DNA of 40,389 bases, taken from the NCBI RefSeq assembly GCF_946885885.1, contig NZ_CAMPHN010000024.1, forward strand, positions 1-40,389, given 5' to 3'. This DNA comes from an uncultured Pseudomonas sp. Lineage in GTDB: Bacteria; Pseudomonadota; Gammaproteobacteria; Pseudomonadales; Pseudomonadaceae. How positions within the stretch are numbered: position 1 is the stretch's first letter; every line of letters starts with the position of its first letter. The position numbers were made by a program, and so were the translations under genes. A model generated the notes under the pieces. That model worked only from the letters and a program-made list of their open reading frames with translations, was not told the DNA's origin and did not search any database. This document shows positions 1-9,245 of the stretch, in pieces.

Positions 1-761
1 ACAAGCCGAAGATGATCATCGCCGGCTTCAGCGCCTACTCCCAGGTGCTGGACTTTGCGCGCTTCCGCGCCATCGCCGACAAGGTCGGTGCCTACCTGTT
101 CGTCGATATGGCCCACGTCGCCGGTCTGGTCGCCGCCGGCGTCTACCCGAACCCGGTGCCGTTCGCCGACGTGGTCACCACTACCACCCACAAAACCCTG
201 CGCGGTCCGCGCGGCGGCCTGATCCTGGCGCGCAAGAACGAGGAGCTGGAGAAGAAACTCAACTCCGCGGTGTTCCCCGGTGGCCAAGGCGGCCCGCTGG
301 AACATGTGATCGCCGGCAAGGCGGTGTGCTTCAAGGAAGCCCTGCAACCGGAGTTCAAGGCTTACCAGCAGCAAGTGATCAAAAACGCCCAGGCGATGGC
401 CGGCGTGTTTATCGACAACGGCTACGACGTGGTTTCCGGCGGCACCGAGAACCACCTGTTCCTGCTCTCGCTGATCAAGCAGGAGATCACTGGCAAAGAC
501 GCCGACGCCGCTCTGGGTCGCGCCTTTATCACCGTCAACAAGAACAGCGTGCCCAACGACCCGCGCTCGCCGTTCGTCACCTCCGGCCTGCGTATCGGCA
601 CCCCGGCCGTGACCACCCGCGGTTTCAAGGAAGAAGAGTGTCGCGCACTGGCTGGCTGGATCTGCGAAATCCTCGCCAACCTGGGCGACGAGTCGGTCGA
701 AGCCCGCGTCCGCGAGCAGGTCAAAGCGGTCTGCGCGAAGTTCCCGGTGTACGGCAACTAA
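1..761 (+). CDS. glyA: Serine hydroxymethyltransferase, C-terminal part (5' end outside window)
   Basis: This is a PLP enzyme that interconverts serine and glycine with tetrahydrofolate, supplying one-carbon units in the cytosol. The frame is open from base 3 and runs to TAA at 759-761. The visible part starts in the large domain and carries the PLP-lysine segment [14 protein letters not shown] (Lys in THKT), then GGQGGPLEH, the [15 protein letters not shown] segment and the C-terminal small domain ending FPVYGN. About 250 of roughly 417 residues are present, so only the N-terminal 40 percent is missing. A strong terminator follows at once, so this is the end of its transcription unit. The next genes match the neighbourhood of P. 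aeruginosa glyA3, which I recall from PAO1 gene order rather than from a search. Confidence 0.97.
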   Translation, partial: KPKMIIAGFSAYSQVLDFARFRAIADKVGAYLFVDMAHVAGLVAAGVYPNPVPFADVVTTTTHKTLRGPRGGLILARKNEELEKKLNSAVFPGGQGGPLEHVIAGKAVCFKEALQPEFKAYQQQVIKNAQAMAGVFIDNGYDVVSGGTENHLFLLSLIKQEITGKDADAALGRAFITVNKNSVPNDPRSPFVTSGLRIGTPAVTTRGFKEEECRALAGWICEILANLGDESVEARVREQVKAVCAKFPVYGN

Positions 762-782
762 CGCGCCGCCAGCAGTACTCGA

Positions 783-803
783 GCCCGCCTTCTGGCGGGC
801 TTT
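783..803 (+). terminator. Rho-independent terminator of glyA
   Basis: A perfect 7-bp stem, GCCCGCC at 783-789 and GGCGGGC at 794-800, has a TTCT loop and is followed by TTT. It lies 22 bases after the glyA stop. Confidence 0.85.
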
Positions 804-844
804 CTGCTACCTGAAGGATGCTGTTTACGCAAAGGACGCTCGAT

Positions 845-2095
845 ATGCAGATCGGCACGCGAGGTTTTACCCGCGCTCATCGCAAGGCGACAGGGCCGAT
901 ATCGCTGAAACTGTTACGGCTTTTGCTCGCCGGATCGATCACGCTGCTGAGCGCCTGCTCTGCAGCGCCCGAGCCCTTGGATCAACAGCTGTACGTCTGG
1001 CAGCGGCAATGGCGTACGGCCCATGCCGACGCCCTGGCGCAGAGTCGTAGCGACTTCTCCACGCTGCGCGTACTGGCTCTGCAGGCCCACCCCAAGGCCG
1101 GCTGGGCACGTGCTTATCCGAACTTCGACCTGCTACGCGAAGATGGCCGCCCGCTGGTGGCGGTGATCCGCCTGGACGGCCAACTGCCACAGCTGGACAC
1201 ACAGATTATCCGCCAACAGGCCCTCGGCCTGGTGCGGGATTGGCAAGCCGCCGGCCTGCGCCTGCAAGGCGTGGAAATCGACCACGACTGCGCCACCGCG
1301 CGTCTGCCCGCCTACCGCGAGCTGCTAGCGCAGTTGCGCCTGCAACTGCCCCGCGACTTGAGTCTGAGCATCACCGCCCTGCCCGCCTGGCTGGAAAGCC
1401 CGCAGCTGGAGCAGTTATTGGAGGAGGTCGACAGTTCCGTGCTGCAGGTGCATGCGGTGGACAAGCCACAGAACGGGCTGTTCGATCATACGCAGGCGCT
1501 GCAATGGACACAGCAGTACGCCGAGCGCACCGACAAACCTTTCTATCTGGCGCTACCGGCCTACGGTGTGGCCCTGTTGCAAAGCACTGACGGCGCGACG
1601 CGAGTGGAAAGCGAAACGCCACTCAACCAGCCCGGAGAACGACGCGAGCTACAGGCACAGCCACAAGACCTAGCCAAGTTGCATGAACAACTACGTCGGC
1701 ACAATCCGAACAAGCTGCGGGGCATCATCTGGTTCCGTCTGCCGCTGGCCGGGGATAGACGCGCCTGGCCGCTGGCCACCCTGCTCGCCGTGGCACGCGG
1801 TGAGGCGTTGTACGGCGCCCCATCCCTGCGGATAAAGCAGGAGAACGGCGTCAGCGAAATCCTCCTGAACAACCCCGGCAATCTTTCCGTAGCCCTGCCC
1901 CAGCAGATCAATTTATCGGCACAGGCCTGCGAAGCGGTCGATGCGTTGCGCGGCTATGGCTGGCAACGCAGCGGCGACGGCCTGCAGTTCACCCTGAAAC
2001 AGAATGGACACCTGGCACCCGGAGCACAGCTCAGCATCGGTTGGGCTCGCTGCTACGTTATCGATCAAGGAACGCTCAATGCCCCTATATTTTGA
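845..2095 (+). CDS. DUF3142-type lipoprotein of unknown function
   Basis: This 416-residue secreted lipoprotein resembles the DUF3142 family, which I know only as an uncharacterised family with glycoside-hydrolase-like features. I chose ATG 845 because AAAGGA at 831-836 is well spaced; the in-frame ATG at 818 touches its purine run and looks worse. The N-terminus has a basic stretch, a hydrophobic segment (about 21-35) and a lipobox LLSAC with lipid-acceptor Cys38, so export and lipidation are likely. The core has alternating hydrophobic strands and an acidic segment GVEIDHDC that could be an active site, which is inference. The 3' end overlaps the next gene by 17 bases, so the two are probably translated together. 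The protein partner or substrate is unknown. Confidence 0.75.
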   Translation: MQIGTRGFTRAHRKATGPISLKLLRLLLAGSITLLSACSAAPEPLDQQLYVWQRQWRTAHADALAQSRSDFSTLRVLALQAHPKAGWARAYPNFDLLREDGRPLVAVIRLDGQLPQLDTQIIRQQALGLVRDWQAAGLRLQGVEIDHDCATARLPAYRELLAQLRLQLPRDLSLSITALPAWLESPQLEQLLEEVDSSVLQVHAVDKPQNGLFDHTQALQWTQQYAERTDKPFYLALPAYGVALLQSTDGATRVESETPLNQPGERRELQAQPQDLAKLHEQLRRHNPNKLRGIIWFRLPLAGDRRAWPLATLLAVARGEALYGAPSLRIKQENGVSEILLNNPGNLSVALPQQINLSAQACEAVDALRGYGWQRSGDGLQFTLKQNGHLAPGAQLSIGWARCYVIDQGTLNAPIF

Positions 2096-4238
2096 GTCAC
2101 GCCGCAAGGTGCTAATCATCAGCCTCGCCTGCTGGCTGCCGCTGGGCAGCAGTCAAGCCTGCGGCCCGGATTTCCCCTACCGCCTGCTGGATGACCGCAG
2201 CAATGCCCTGGACGAACTTCCGGAGGGCAACTTCGCCTTCGAGGCCAGCCGCCTGAGTCATAGCATCCAAGGGTTAGGCCAGGCCGGCGACGGCACGCTC
2301 AGAGCCTATTGGGATAACGACAATCAGCAGTATCTGGAAGCCCGCACGGCCGTGGAACGACAGCAGTTGAGCGCCGTACAGCTGGCCCTCGTCGAGCACC
2401 TGCGCAGCCTGACCGATGCGCAGCAGGCCGAGACCGAAGGCAACGCGCTTCCCGCCGAATTGCGCGAGTACACCGCAGGCGCCGTGGCCTTCGCCCAGTA
2501 TGAGGATGAAGTAGCCGCCGGGTATTTCCGCCGCGTATTGGCCTTGCCGCTCGCCGAACGCCCACTACGCAGTACCTGGGCCGCTTACTCCCTGGGGCGC
2601 AGCTTGTCGCGCCTGGCCGGGAGTGCGGCGGAAAGCGATCTGAGCGCTGAAGAAGTGGCCGATCGTTCGCGCCTTTTGCAGGCGCAGGCCAGCGAGGCGT
2701 TCCAATTGGCCCGCAACCTCAGCAGCCAGGGATTCAGCGACCCGCTGGAGCTCGGCATTGCCAGCCTCGGCGAAGAAGCGTATTTGGCGAAGCTGAACAA
2801 CGACTGGGGCACGGCCATTCGCCTCTACGCCAGCCAACTGCGCCATGGCTCCGACACCGGCTACAGCTCCTTGCGCCAGCTAGCCCGGGAACTGCAGCAG
2901 ATGCCTACGGAACAGCTACTGCCGCTGCTGCAGTTGCGCGAAGTGCAGCAGTTACTGACCGCCCATCTGTTCAGCCGGCTCGATGCCTTCGACCCGCTGC
3001 CGAAAACCACCGCCGACCTTATCGGCCTGTTGCAGAGCCCGCAGATCGTCCGCCTGGAAAACGCCGACCGCCTCGCGGCGCTAAGCTACCAGCGCGGCGA
3101 CTACGAGATCGCCCAACGCTTCCTCGATCAGACCGAAGACAGTGGCCTGGCCTGGTGGCTAAGGGCCAAACTGGCATTGCGCGCGGGCGACAAAGCAGCA
3201 GCCATGACCGCTTATGCGAACGCGGCCAAAGCCTTCCCGGCCGAGGAAGACTGGGGCTTTCAGCGCAACGAGAATTGGCGATACGAGAGCGTCAAGCCAC
3301 GCTGCCGGGTGGAGGGCGAAATGGCCATTCTGGCCCTGGAGCGTGGCGAGTACCTGGAGGCATTCGACCAGCTCTATCGCAGCGGCGATATCTACTGGAT
3401 GGACGCCGCCACCGTGGCCGAGCGCGTACTGAGCACAGACGAGCTGATCGACTACGTCGAACGCAACGTACCCGCGGCCGCAACCGATCCGCAGCGCTCG
3501 GAGTGGGAGCGCCCAGTGGCCACTCGCCTGCGCGAGCTGCTCGGCCGGCGCCTGCTGCGCGAACAGCGTTACGCGCAAGCAGTTCCCTATTTCGCCAGCG
3601 CCGAATTACAGAAGGTCGCTCGCGACTATGGCGAGGCACGCCTACAAGCGGAAAACGCCTGGAGTGACATCGACCGCGCGCAAGGCTACTACCGCGCCGC
3701 CACCCTGGCCCGCGAGCAGGGGCTGGAATTGCTCGGCTATGAACTGGCACCGGACAACGCCTGGGCCGGCGGCAATTTCGGCACCGACCTGCTGCAACCG
3801 CTGCAACCCAGCGGTCTGCTGACTGCCAGCGAAGCCAGCCTGCAGAATGCCAGTGCGCCCGTCCCCAATAGACGCTTCCACTACCGTTGGGTAGCCGCCG
3901 ATCTGGCCAACCGCGCCGCCGATTTTTTGCCTCCGCGCAGCCAGGCCTTCGCCGCGGCATTGTGCAACGCCAGCGGGTGGGTCAATTACCGCGATCTGGC
4001 CAGCGCGCAGGGCTATTATCGACGTTATGTGCAGCAAGGCCCCTATGTCGACTGGGCATATAATTTTGGCTTCAATTGCCAGGAGCCGGACTTCGCCGGC
4101 GCCGAGCAGCGCCTGTGGTTCGAGCGTGAGCAACGATTGCGCAACGCCCTGCGCCCTTACAAGTACTGGCTGCCGCTCGGCGTGGGCACGTTGCTCATTG
4201 CTGCTATCTATTGGCGCCGCAAGCGCGCCAATAGATAG
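2079..4238 (+). CDS. Large exported protein with helical (TPR-like) repeats and a C-terminal membrane anchor
   Basis: The product has 719 residues. I chose ATG 2079 because CAAGGA at 2065-2070 is spaced by 8 bases and a signal peptide follows directly (RRKVLIISLACWLPLGSSQA), before a conserved-looking ACGPDFPYRLLDDR. The body is rich in Ala, Leu, Gln and Arg in helix pairs of about 35 residues (for example DYEIAQRFLDQTEDSGLAWW and KLALRAGDKAAAMTAYANAA), which reads as tetratricopeptide-like repeats. The end has one hydrophobic helix (WLPLGVGTLLIAAIYW) followed by RRKRANR, the pattern of an inner-membrane anchor with a positive cytoplasmic tail. It probably sits in the periplasm tethered to the inner membrane. 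It overlaps the upstream lipoprotein gene by 17 bases, so the two are likely one functional pair. I do not recognise a specific function. Confidence 0.7.
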   Translation: MPLYFESRRKVLIISLACWLPLGSSQACGPDFPYRLLDDRSNALDELPEGNFAFEASRLSHSIQGLGQAGDGTLRAYWDNDNQQYLEARTAVERQQLSAVQLALVEHLRSLTDAQQAETEGNALPAELREYTAGAVAFAQYEDEVAAGYFRRVLALPLAERPLRSTWAAYSLGRSLSRLAGSAAESDLSAEEVADRSRLLQAQASEAFQLARNLSSQGFSDPLELGIASLGEEAYLAKLNNDWGTAIRLYASQLRHGSDTGYSSLRQLARELQQMPTEQLLPLLQLREVQQLLTAHLFSRLDAFDPLPKTTADLIGLLQSPQIVRLENADRLAALSYQRGDYEIAQRFLDQTEDSGLAWWLRAKLALRAGDKAAAMTAYANAAKAFPAEEDWGFQRNENWRYESVKPRCRVEGEMAILALERGEYLEAFDQLYRSGDIYWMDAATVAERVLSTDELIDYVERNVPAAATDPQRSEWERPVATRLRELLGRRLLREQRYAQAVPYFASAELQKVARDYGEARLQAENAWSDIDRAQGYYRAATLAREQGLELLGYELAPDNAWAGGNFGTDLLQPLQPSGLLTASEASLQNASAPVPNRRFHYRWVAADLANRAADFLPPRSQAFAAALCNASGWVNYRDLASAQGYYRRYVQQGPYVDWAYNFGFNCQEPDFAGAEQRLWFEREQRLRNALRPYKYWLPLGVGTLLIAAIYWRRKRANR

Positions 4239-4329
4239 ACACAAAAGCCGCGGCCCCGAGGCGGGCTGGCGAAGCAACTGCGGGATACGTACGCCATGTA
4301 ACCCGCCAAGCGCTGATCAGCCTGACTTC

Positions 4330-4390
4330 GTAGGGTGCGCCGCGCGCACCGGCGCCAGCGCAGACTCCTGGTGCGCACAGCGCACCCTAC
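4330..4390. repeat. Intergenic palindrome, GTAGGGTGCGC type
   Basis: Arms GTAGGGTGCGC (4330-4340) and GCGCACCCTAC (4380-4390) are perfect inverted copies separated by 39 bases, with a shorter GC-rich palindrome between them. This type of dispersed palindrome is common between genes in Pseudomonas. It lies in the 235-bp gap after the repeat-protein gene. Confidence 0.75.
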
Positions 4391-4473
4391 GGGCGGCAAG
4401 CAGTGCCAACCTGGCCTCCCAAGCACTCAACACCCAGAGCCTCGCCATGCAACTCAAACGCAAGATAGACGCC

Positions 4474-4815
4474 ATGAGGATTTTCCTACGCTGTCCCTGG
4501 TGCGCTCACCGAATGAAACTACTCTCCTCCCATCTGGAAAGTCGGGCGCCCAAGGCAAAGCTGCCGTGGTACGGCGTCTCTCGCAGCGTTCTCACGTGCC
4601 CGCAGTGCAAGAAACCTGTTCGGCTATCCACACGTGGTCAAGCGTGGGTACTGCTCGCAGCTCCGGCGTTTGTCCTGTTGCCAGCCGCCACCTTCATTCC
4701 CGACCTGGTTCCAAAATTCAGTCCCATGTTCTGGGCCATCTGCAGCGCTGCGCTCGTCGGGATCTGCCTGGCACGCCTCTTCGCGCGGCTCGAGCGGGCG
4801 GATGACACCCATTGA
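4474..4815 (+). CDS. Small two-helix membrane protein with a zinc-ribbon head
   Basis: The product has 113 residues. The cytosolic N-terminal part carries two CxxC pairs, CPWC (Cys7, Cys10) and CPQC (Cys42, Cys45), the pattern of a four-cysteine zinc ribbon. Two hydrophobic segments follow, at about 57-75 and 84-105, then an acidic/basic tail. An in-frame ATG at 4447 would add nine residues (MQLKRKIDA); neither start has a strong ribosome site, and I prefer 4474 because zinc ribbons usually begin close to the N-terminus. The protein stands alone between the upstream pair and a terminator. The function is unknown; membrane-anchored zinc ribbons often act in protein interactions, which is only a general inference here. 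Confidence 0.6.
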   Translation: MRIFLRCPWCAHRMKLLSSHLESRAPKAKLPWYGVSRSVLTCPQCKKPVRLSTRGQAWVLLAAPAFVLLPAATFIPDLVPKFSPMFWAICSAALVGICLARLFARLERADDTH

Positions 4816-4827
4816 GAGCAAGCGAGT

Positions 4828-4845
4828 CCGCCTTCTGGCGGTTTT
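4828..4845 (+). terminator. Rho-independent terminator
   Basis: Stem CCGCC (4828-4832) / GGCGG (4837-4841) with loop TTCT is followed by TTTT. It ends the rightward unit before the convergent yjiA. Confidence 0.75.
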
Positions 4846-4949
4846 CGGCTTAGCTGCACCACGGAATGCGGCTGAGCTTGCATACCGTCATCGAGCACAA
4901 CTTAGGCGGCCCTTCCCCTCCGAACGCAACAGATTCTACCAACGGCCTG

Positions 4950-5921
<972 letters not shown>

Positions 5922-5966
5922 ACGGACCTTCCTCTGAGATAAGATGCGCGGCGTGCGGTAACTCGC

Positions 5967-6170
5967 TCAACAACAGCGGATCGGCCGACCTTTGCCGCCG
6001 CCGTAGCGCGCATCCTGGCGCTCGCGGAAAAACGCCTCGTAACTCATCGGCGTTTGCTCGGGGTGGGTGCTGCGCATGTGTGCGACATAGGTGTCATAGT
6101 CCGGCATGCCGACCAGCATCCGGGCGGCCTGCCCGAGGTATTTGCCCATGCGGCTGAGATCGTTGAACAC
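5967..6170 (-). CDS. yjiX: YbdD/YjiX-family small protein
   Basis: This 67-residue protein belongs to the YbdD/YjiX family, recognised by [20 protein letters not shown], the [11 protein letters not shown] segment and the RPIRCC tail. The start codon is GTG (6170-6168), supported by AAGGAG eight bases upstream; no ATG fits as well. It always travels with CstA-type transporters, between the transporter and yjiA as here. Its job is not established; the paired terminal cysteines are conserved in the family and may bind a metal or thiol partner, which is inference. Confidence 0.9.
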   Translation of the reverse strand: MFNDLSRMGKYLGQAARMLVGMPDYDTYVAHMRSTHPEQTPMSYEAFFRERQDARYGGGKGRPIRCC

Positions 6171-6224
6171 CGGCGGTTCTCCTTGAAGACCGAGCCCCTG
6201 ACGGGGCCCGGGATGACCCGGCGA

Positions 6225-8282
6225 TCAGGCGTCGGGGATGGCTTCGAACGGCAGCTCCTTGTCGCTGCGCTCCTGCTTGACCCAGGCTGCGCGGCCGACT
6301 TTCAGCGCGTAGAACAGGATGCTGAAGACCACCAGCAGGAACAGCACCGTCAGGCCGGCATTGGTGTAGGCATTCATGATCACATGCTGCATCTGGCCGA
6401 TGTCCTTGGCCGGGGCGAGAATCTGCCCGGCGTCCATGGCCGTGGCGTACTTGTTCGCCAGGGCGAGGAAGCCCACCGCCGGGTTGGCGTCGAACAACTT
6501 GATCAGGCTGGCCGCCGTGGTGCAGATCAACAGCCACACCGCCGGCAACAGGGTGACCCAGACATAGCGCTGACGCTTCATCTTGATCAGCACCACGCTG
6601 CAGAGCATCAAGGCGATACCGGCGAGCATCTGGTTGGAGATGCCGAACAGCGGCCACAGCGTATTGATGCCGCCCAGCGGATCGATCACGCCCTGGTACA
6701 GCAGGTAGCCCCACAGCGCCACGCAACCGGCGGTGGCCAGGACGTTCGCGCCCCAGGAGTCGGTCTTGCGCATGCTCGGTACGAAGCTGCCCAGCAGGTC
6801 CTGCAACATGAAGCGCCCGGCGCGGGTACCGGCATCCACGGCGGTGAGGATGAACAGGGCTTCGAACAGAATCGCGAAGTGGTACCAGAACGCCATGGTG
6901 CTCTCGCCCGGCAGCACCGCATGGAGAATCTGCGCGATACCCACCGCCAAGGTCGGCGCGCCGCCGGCCCGGGACAGAATGGTGTTTTCGCCGATATCGC
7001 GGGCCACGCTTTCCAGCGTCTCGGGGGTGACGACGAAGCCCCAGCTGCTGACGGTGGCGGCCACGCTGACCGCATCCGAACCGACGATGGCGGCCGGGCT
7101 GTTCATCGCGAAGTAGACGCCCGGATCGATGATCGAAGCGGCGACCATGGCCATGATCGCAACCATCGATTCCATCAACATGCCGCCATAGCCGATGTAA
7201 CGTGCGTGGGTTTCATTGGCCAGCAGCTTGGGCGTGGTGCCCGAGGAAATCAGCGCGTGGAAACCCGATACCGCGCCACAGGCGATGGTGATGAACAGGA
7301 AGGGGAACAGCGCGCCCTTCCACACCGGCCCGCTGCCGTCGGTGAACTGGGTCAGCGCCGGCATCTTCAGCTCAGGCGCCAGGATCAAGATGCCGATCGC
7401 CAACGCGGCGATGGTGCCGATCTTGAGGAAGGTCGACAGGTAATCGCGCGGCGCCAGGATCAGCCACACCGGCAGTACCGCGGCAACGAAGCCGTAACCC
7501 ACCAGCATCCAGGTGATCTGGGTGCCGTTGAAGGTGAACACCTCGGCCCAGTACGGATCGGCAGCGATGGCGCCACCCAGCCAGATCGAGCCCAGCAGCA
7601 GCGTCACGCCGATCAGCGAGATCTCGCCGATCCGCCCCGGCCGCAGAAAACGCATGTAGATGCCCATGAACATCGCGATGGGGATGGTCGCCATCACCGT
7701 GAACATGCCCCAGGGGCTTTCGGCCAGCGCCTTGACCACGATCAGCGAAAGCACCGCGAGGATGATGATCATGATCAGAAAACAGCCGAACAGCGCGATG
7801 GTGCCGGGAATGCGGCCCATCTCCTCGCGCACCATGTCGCCCAGCGAGCGGCCGTCGCGGCGGGTGGAGATGAACAGGACCATGAAATCCTGCACCGCGC
7901 CGGCCAGCACCACGCCGGCGATCAGCCAGAGCGTACCGGGCAGGTAGCCCATCTGCGCGGCGAGCACCGGGCCCACCAACGGGCCGGCACCGGCGATGGC
8001 GGCGAAGTGATGGCCGAACAGCACGTGCTTGTTGGTCGGCACGTAGTCCAGACCATCGTTGTTGCGCACGGCTGGCGTGGCGCGGGCGGGGTCCAGCCGC
8101 ATCACCTTGGTGGCGATGAACAGGCTGTAATAGCGGTAAGCGACCAGGTAGATGGCGACCGCGGCGACCACGATCCACAAGGCATTGATGGCTTCACCGC
8201 GTTGCAGCGCCACGGTGCCCAGCGCGAACGCGCCCAACACGGCGACAGCGAACCAGGCGATATGGCCGACTAGTCGGTTCAT
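6225..8282 (-). CDS. cstA: CstA/BtsT-family carbon starvation transporter (pyruvate/peptide uptake)
   Basis: This is a 685-residue polytopic inner-membrane protein with about 16-18 hydrophobic helices. I chose ATG 8282 because AGGAG (8294-8290) precedes it by seven bases and homologues start at this point; the longer reading adds 13 unlikely residues. Family marks include VGPVLAAQMGYLPGTLW, QDFMVLFISTRRDGRSLGDM and the GESTMAFWYHFAILFEALFI region. In E. coli the relatives BtsT and CstA import pyruvate with protons and CstA also affects peptide use. Here it heads an operon with yjiX and yjiA. The leader holds an AANAANAA-type catabolite-repression motif and a hairpin beside the ribosome site. 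A chemoreceptor and a Cache kinase/regulator pair lie upstream on the other strand and may sense the same nutrient. Confidence 0.95.
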   Translation of the reverse strand: MNRLVGHIAWFAVAVLGAFALGTVALQRGEAINALWIVVAAVAIYLVAYRYYSLFIATKVMRLDPARATPAVRNNDGLDYVPTNKHVLFGHHFAAIAGAGPLVGPVLAAQMGYLPGTLWLIAGVVLAGAVQDFMVLFISTRRDGRSLGDMVREEMGRIPGTIALFGCFLIMIIILAVLSLIVVKALAESPWGMFTVMATIPIAMFMGIYMRFLRPGRIGEISLIGVTLLLGSIWLGGAIAADPYWAEVFTFNGTQITWMLVGYGFVAAVLPVWLILAPRDYLSTFLKIGTIAALAIGILILAPELKMPALTQFTDGSGPVWKGALFPFLFITIACGAVSGFHALISSGTTPKLLANETHARYIGYGGMLMESMVAIMAMVAASIIDPGVYFAMNSPAAIVGSDAVSVAATVSSWGFVVTPETLESVARDIGENTILSRAGGAPTLAVGIAQILHAVLPGESTMAFWYHFAILFEALFILTAVDAGTRAGRFMLQDLLGSFVPSMRKTDSWGANVLATAGCVALWGYLLYQGVIDPLGGINTLWPLFGISNQMLAGIALMLCSVVLIKMKRQRYVWVTLLPAVWLLICTTAASLIKLFDANPAVGFLALANKYATAMDAGQILAPAKDIGQMQHVIMNAYTNAGLTVLFLLVVFSILFYALKVGRAAWVKQERSDKELPFEAIPDA

Positions 8283-8297
8283 TGCGAATCTCCTGTC

Positions 8298-8332
8298 GTC
8301 GGAATTGGTTCCGACATTCAATTGTTATTGTT
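8298..8332 (-). promoter_or_regulatory. cstA leader: hairpin and Hfq/Crc-type AANAANAA motif
   Basis: On the mRNA strand, AACAATAACAA (8332-8322) matches three consecutive AAN units, the sequence bound by Hfq/Crc in Pseudomonas catabolite repression. Closer to the start, a 7-bp perfect hairpin (arms 8298-8304 and 8309-8315, GTCGGAA/TTCCGAC) sits four bases from the AGGAG site. Control of translation by carbon status is inferred from the motif; the distance of about 40 bases to the start is longer than usual. Confidence 0.45.
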
Positions 8333-8891
8333 TGCGCTCCATTTACGGAGTTCGCCGACTATCACCAAATAACAATGATTCCGAAATTCGCAGAATTACC
8401 AACCGCCGCTGCGTAGAACTACGCGATTTAGTGCATGTAGTACCCGCTCAAGTTCGGGTACGCGAAACCGGCGACATTCACGCCATCATACTGGCCATTA
8501 TCAGCAGCATGGCGCGCTGCGGATCGGTTGGGGCGCCGGACGTTTTCGTAGCGGAGAAAACCACAGGAAAAATGCCTATAGCCTAGGCTACCGATAGCGA
8601 TTACCCTTCACACCGGCCAACTAACCGGCCGGCAGTTATATAACTTCCACTCATAGAGTTTAATTATCAGCACAACTACTTAGTTACCCCTCCGTATTAC
8701 TACGCAACCCACCGATAAATCCGCAAAAAACACTTAAATCGGTCTTTACCAGGATTGCTAAACACTGCAGACTCCGGCCGCATCGCATATGGAAAAGTGC
8801 GCACGGCTGTCGCCTGCCCGCATGAGCAGCCGTGCGTTTCCCTATAGCGAGTTAAAACGGCTTTCGCATAAAACAATAAGGAGGTGCAATC
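8333..8891. other. Long intergenic region between cstA and the receptor locus
   Basis: No credible gene is seen in these 559 bases, which are richer in A+T than the flanks. Several palindromes are visible: GCGTAGAACTACGC at 8411-8424, GTACCCG/CGGGTAC around an 8-base loop at 8440-8461, and AGTTATATAACT at 8634-8645. They are candidates for regulator binding sites of the leftward cstA unit or the rightward receptor unit. A 10-bp stem at 8800-8836 is listed separately. No promoter is clear enough to call. Confidence 0.5.
8800..8836 (+). promoter_or_regulatory. Ten-bp inverted repeat upstream of the receptor relic
   Basis: CGCACGGCTG (8800-8809) and CAGCCGTGCG (8827-8836) form a perfect stem with a 17-base loop, followed by TTTCCCTAT. 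It could be a leader hairpin, a weak terminator or a protein site. It stands about 55 bases before the start of the relic. Confidence 0.45.
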
Positions 8892-9075
8892 ATGCACCCG
8901 ACAATCCGCGAGAACAGACTCCCGCTCAATCCACTGCCGACGCTGTTCCTGGCGGTTATTTTGAGCGAAGTGTCGACCGTCATCGTTCAGCGCAGCGCCG
9001 ACCAACACTTCAAGCAGAACCGCACACGCCTTGCCGTCGTGCCGCCCATCATCCATGAGCGGCGCCTGGGCCCGC
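8892..9075 (+). pseudogene. Decayed 5' copy of the adjacent chemoreceptor gene
   Basis: The reading frame from ATG 8892 (MHPTIRENRLPLNPLPTLFL...) lines up with the first 58 or so residues of the chemoreceptor that starts at 9246 ([20 protein letters not shown]...). Shared positions include LP.L.LA.ILS..S.VI..R.AD and a matching R..L. stretch. The leader is also duplicated: both copies have ACAATAAGGAG before the ATG. After about residue 60 the similarity ends, and the open frame stops at 9140 without any sensor or signalling domain. Hydrophobic TM1 residues are replaced in places (for example SEVSTVIVQRSAD). I read it as a partial tandem duplication that has lost function; a very short membrane peptide could still be made from its strong ribosome site. 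Confidence 0.7.
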
Positions 9076-9221
9076 ATCCGCCAGCCCCCTCTCACTCGGC
9101 CCTCAGCCTCAATATCACGCTTTGTCTGGGCGCGTTCTAGCAGCTAGAGTTAACGCAGCGGCGCAGCATCTCCCCGGACTTACTCGGCCTGAGACAAACC
9201 CGCTGTTTAAAACCTGCCGTT

Positions 9222-9236
9222 AAAAACAATAAGGAG
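9222..9236 (+). promoter_or_regulatory. AANAANAA motif overlapping the receptor's ribosome site
   Basis: AAAAACAATAAGGAG contains the units AAA-AAC-AAT-AAG and runs into the Shine-Dalgarno AAGGAG (9231-9236), nine bases before ATG 9246. This is the classic placement of Hfq/Crc sites in Pseudomonas, so translation may be repressed when preferred carbon is present. That effect is inferred from the motif only. Confidence 0.5.
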
Positions 9237-9245
9237 CCGCAGACC

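Noticed and set aside
4447..4473. Near identity between 4447-4473 and the start of the kinase gene at 10957 (24 of 27 bases)
   Set aside because: Similarity ends after nine codons and no shared function is apparent; it could be chance or a very short relic.
6054..8273. A long plus-strand open frame opposite cstA
   Set aside because: It is antisense to a strong transporter gene; its translation is His/Gln/Arg-rich and has no recognisable fold.
8700..9095. Minus-strand open frame over the receptor relic
   Set aside because: Its translation shows no family features, and the plus-strand relic explains the region.
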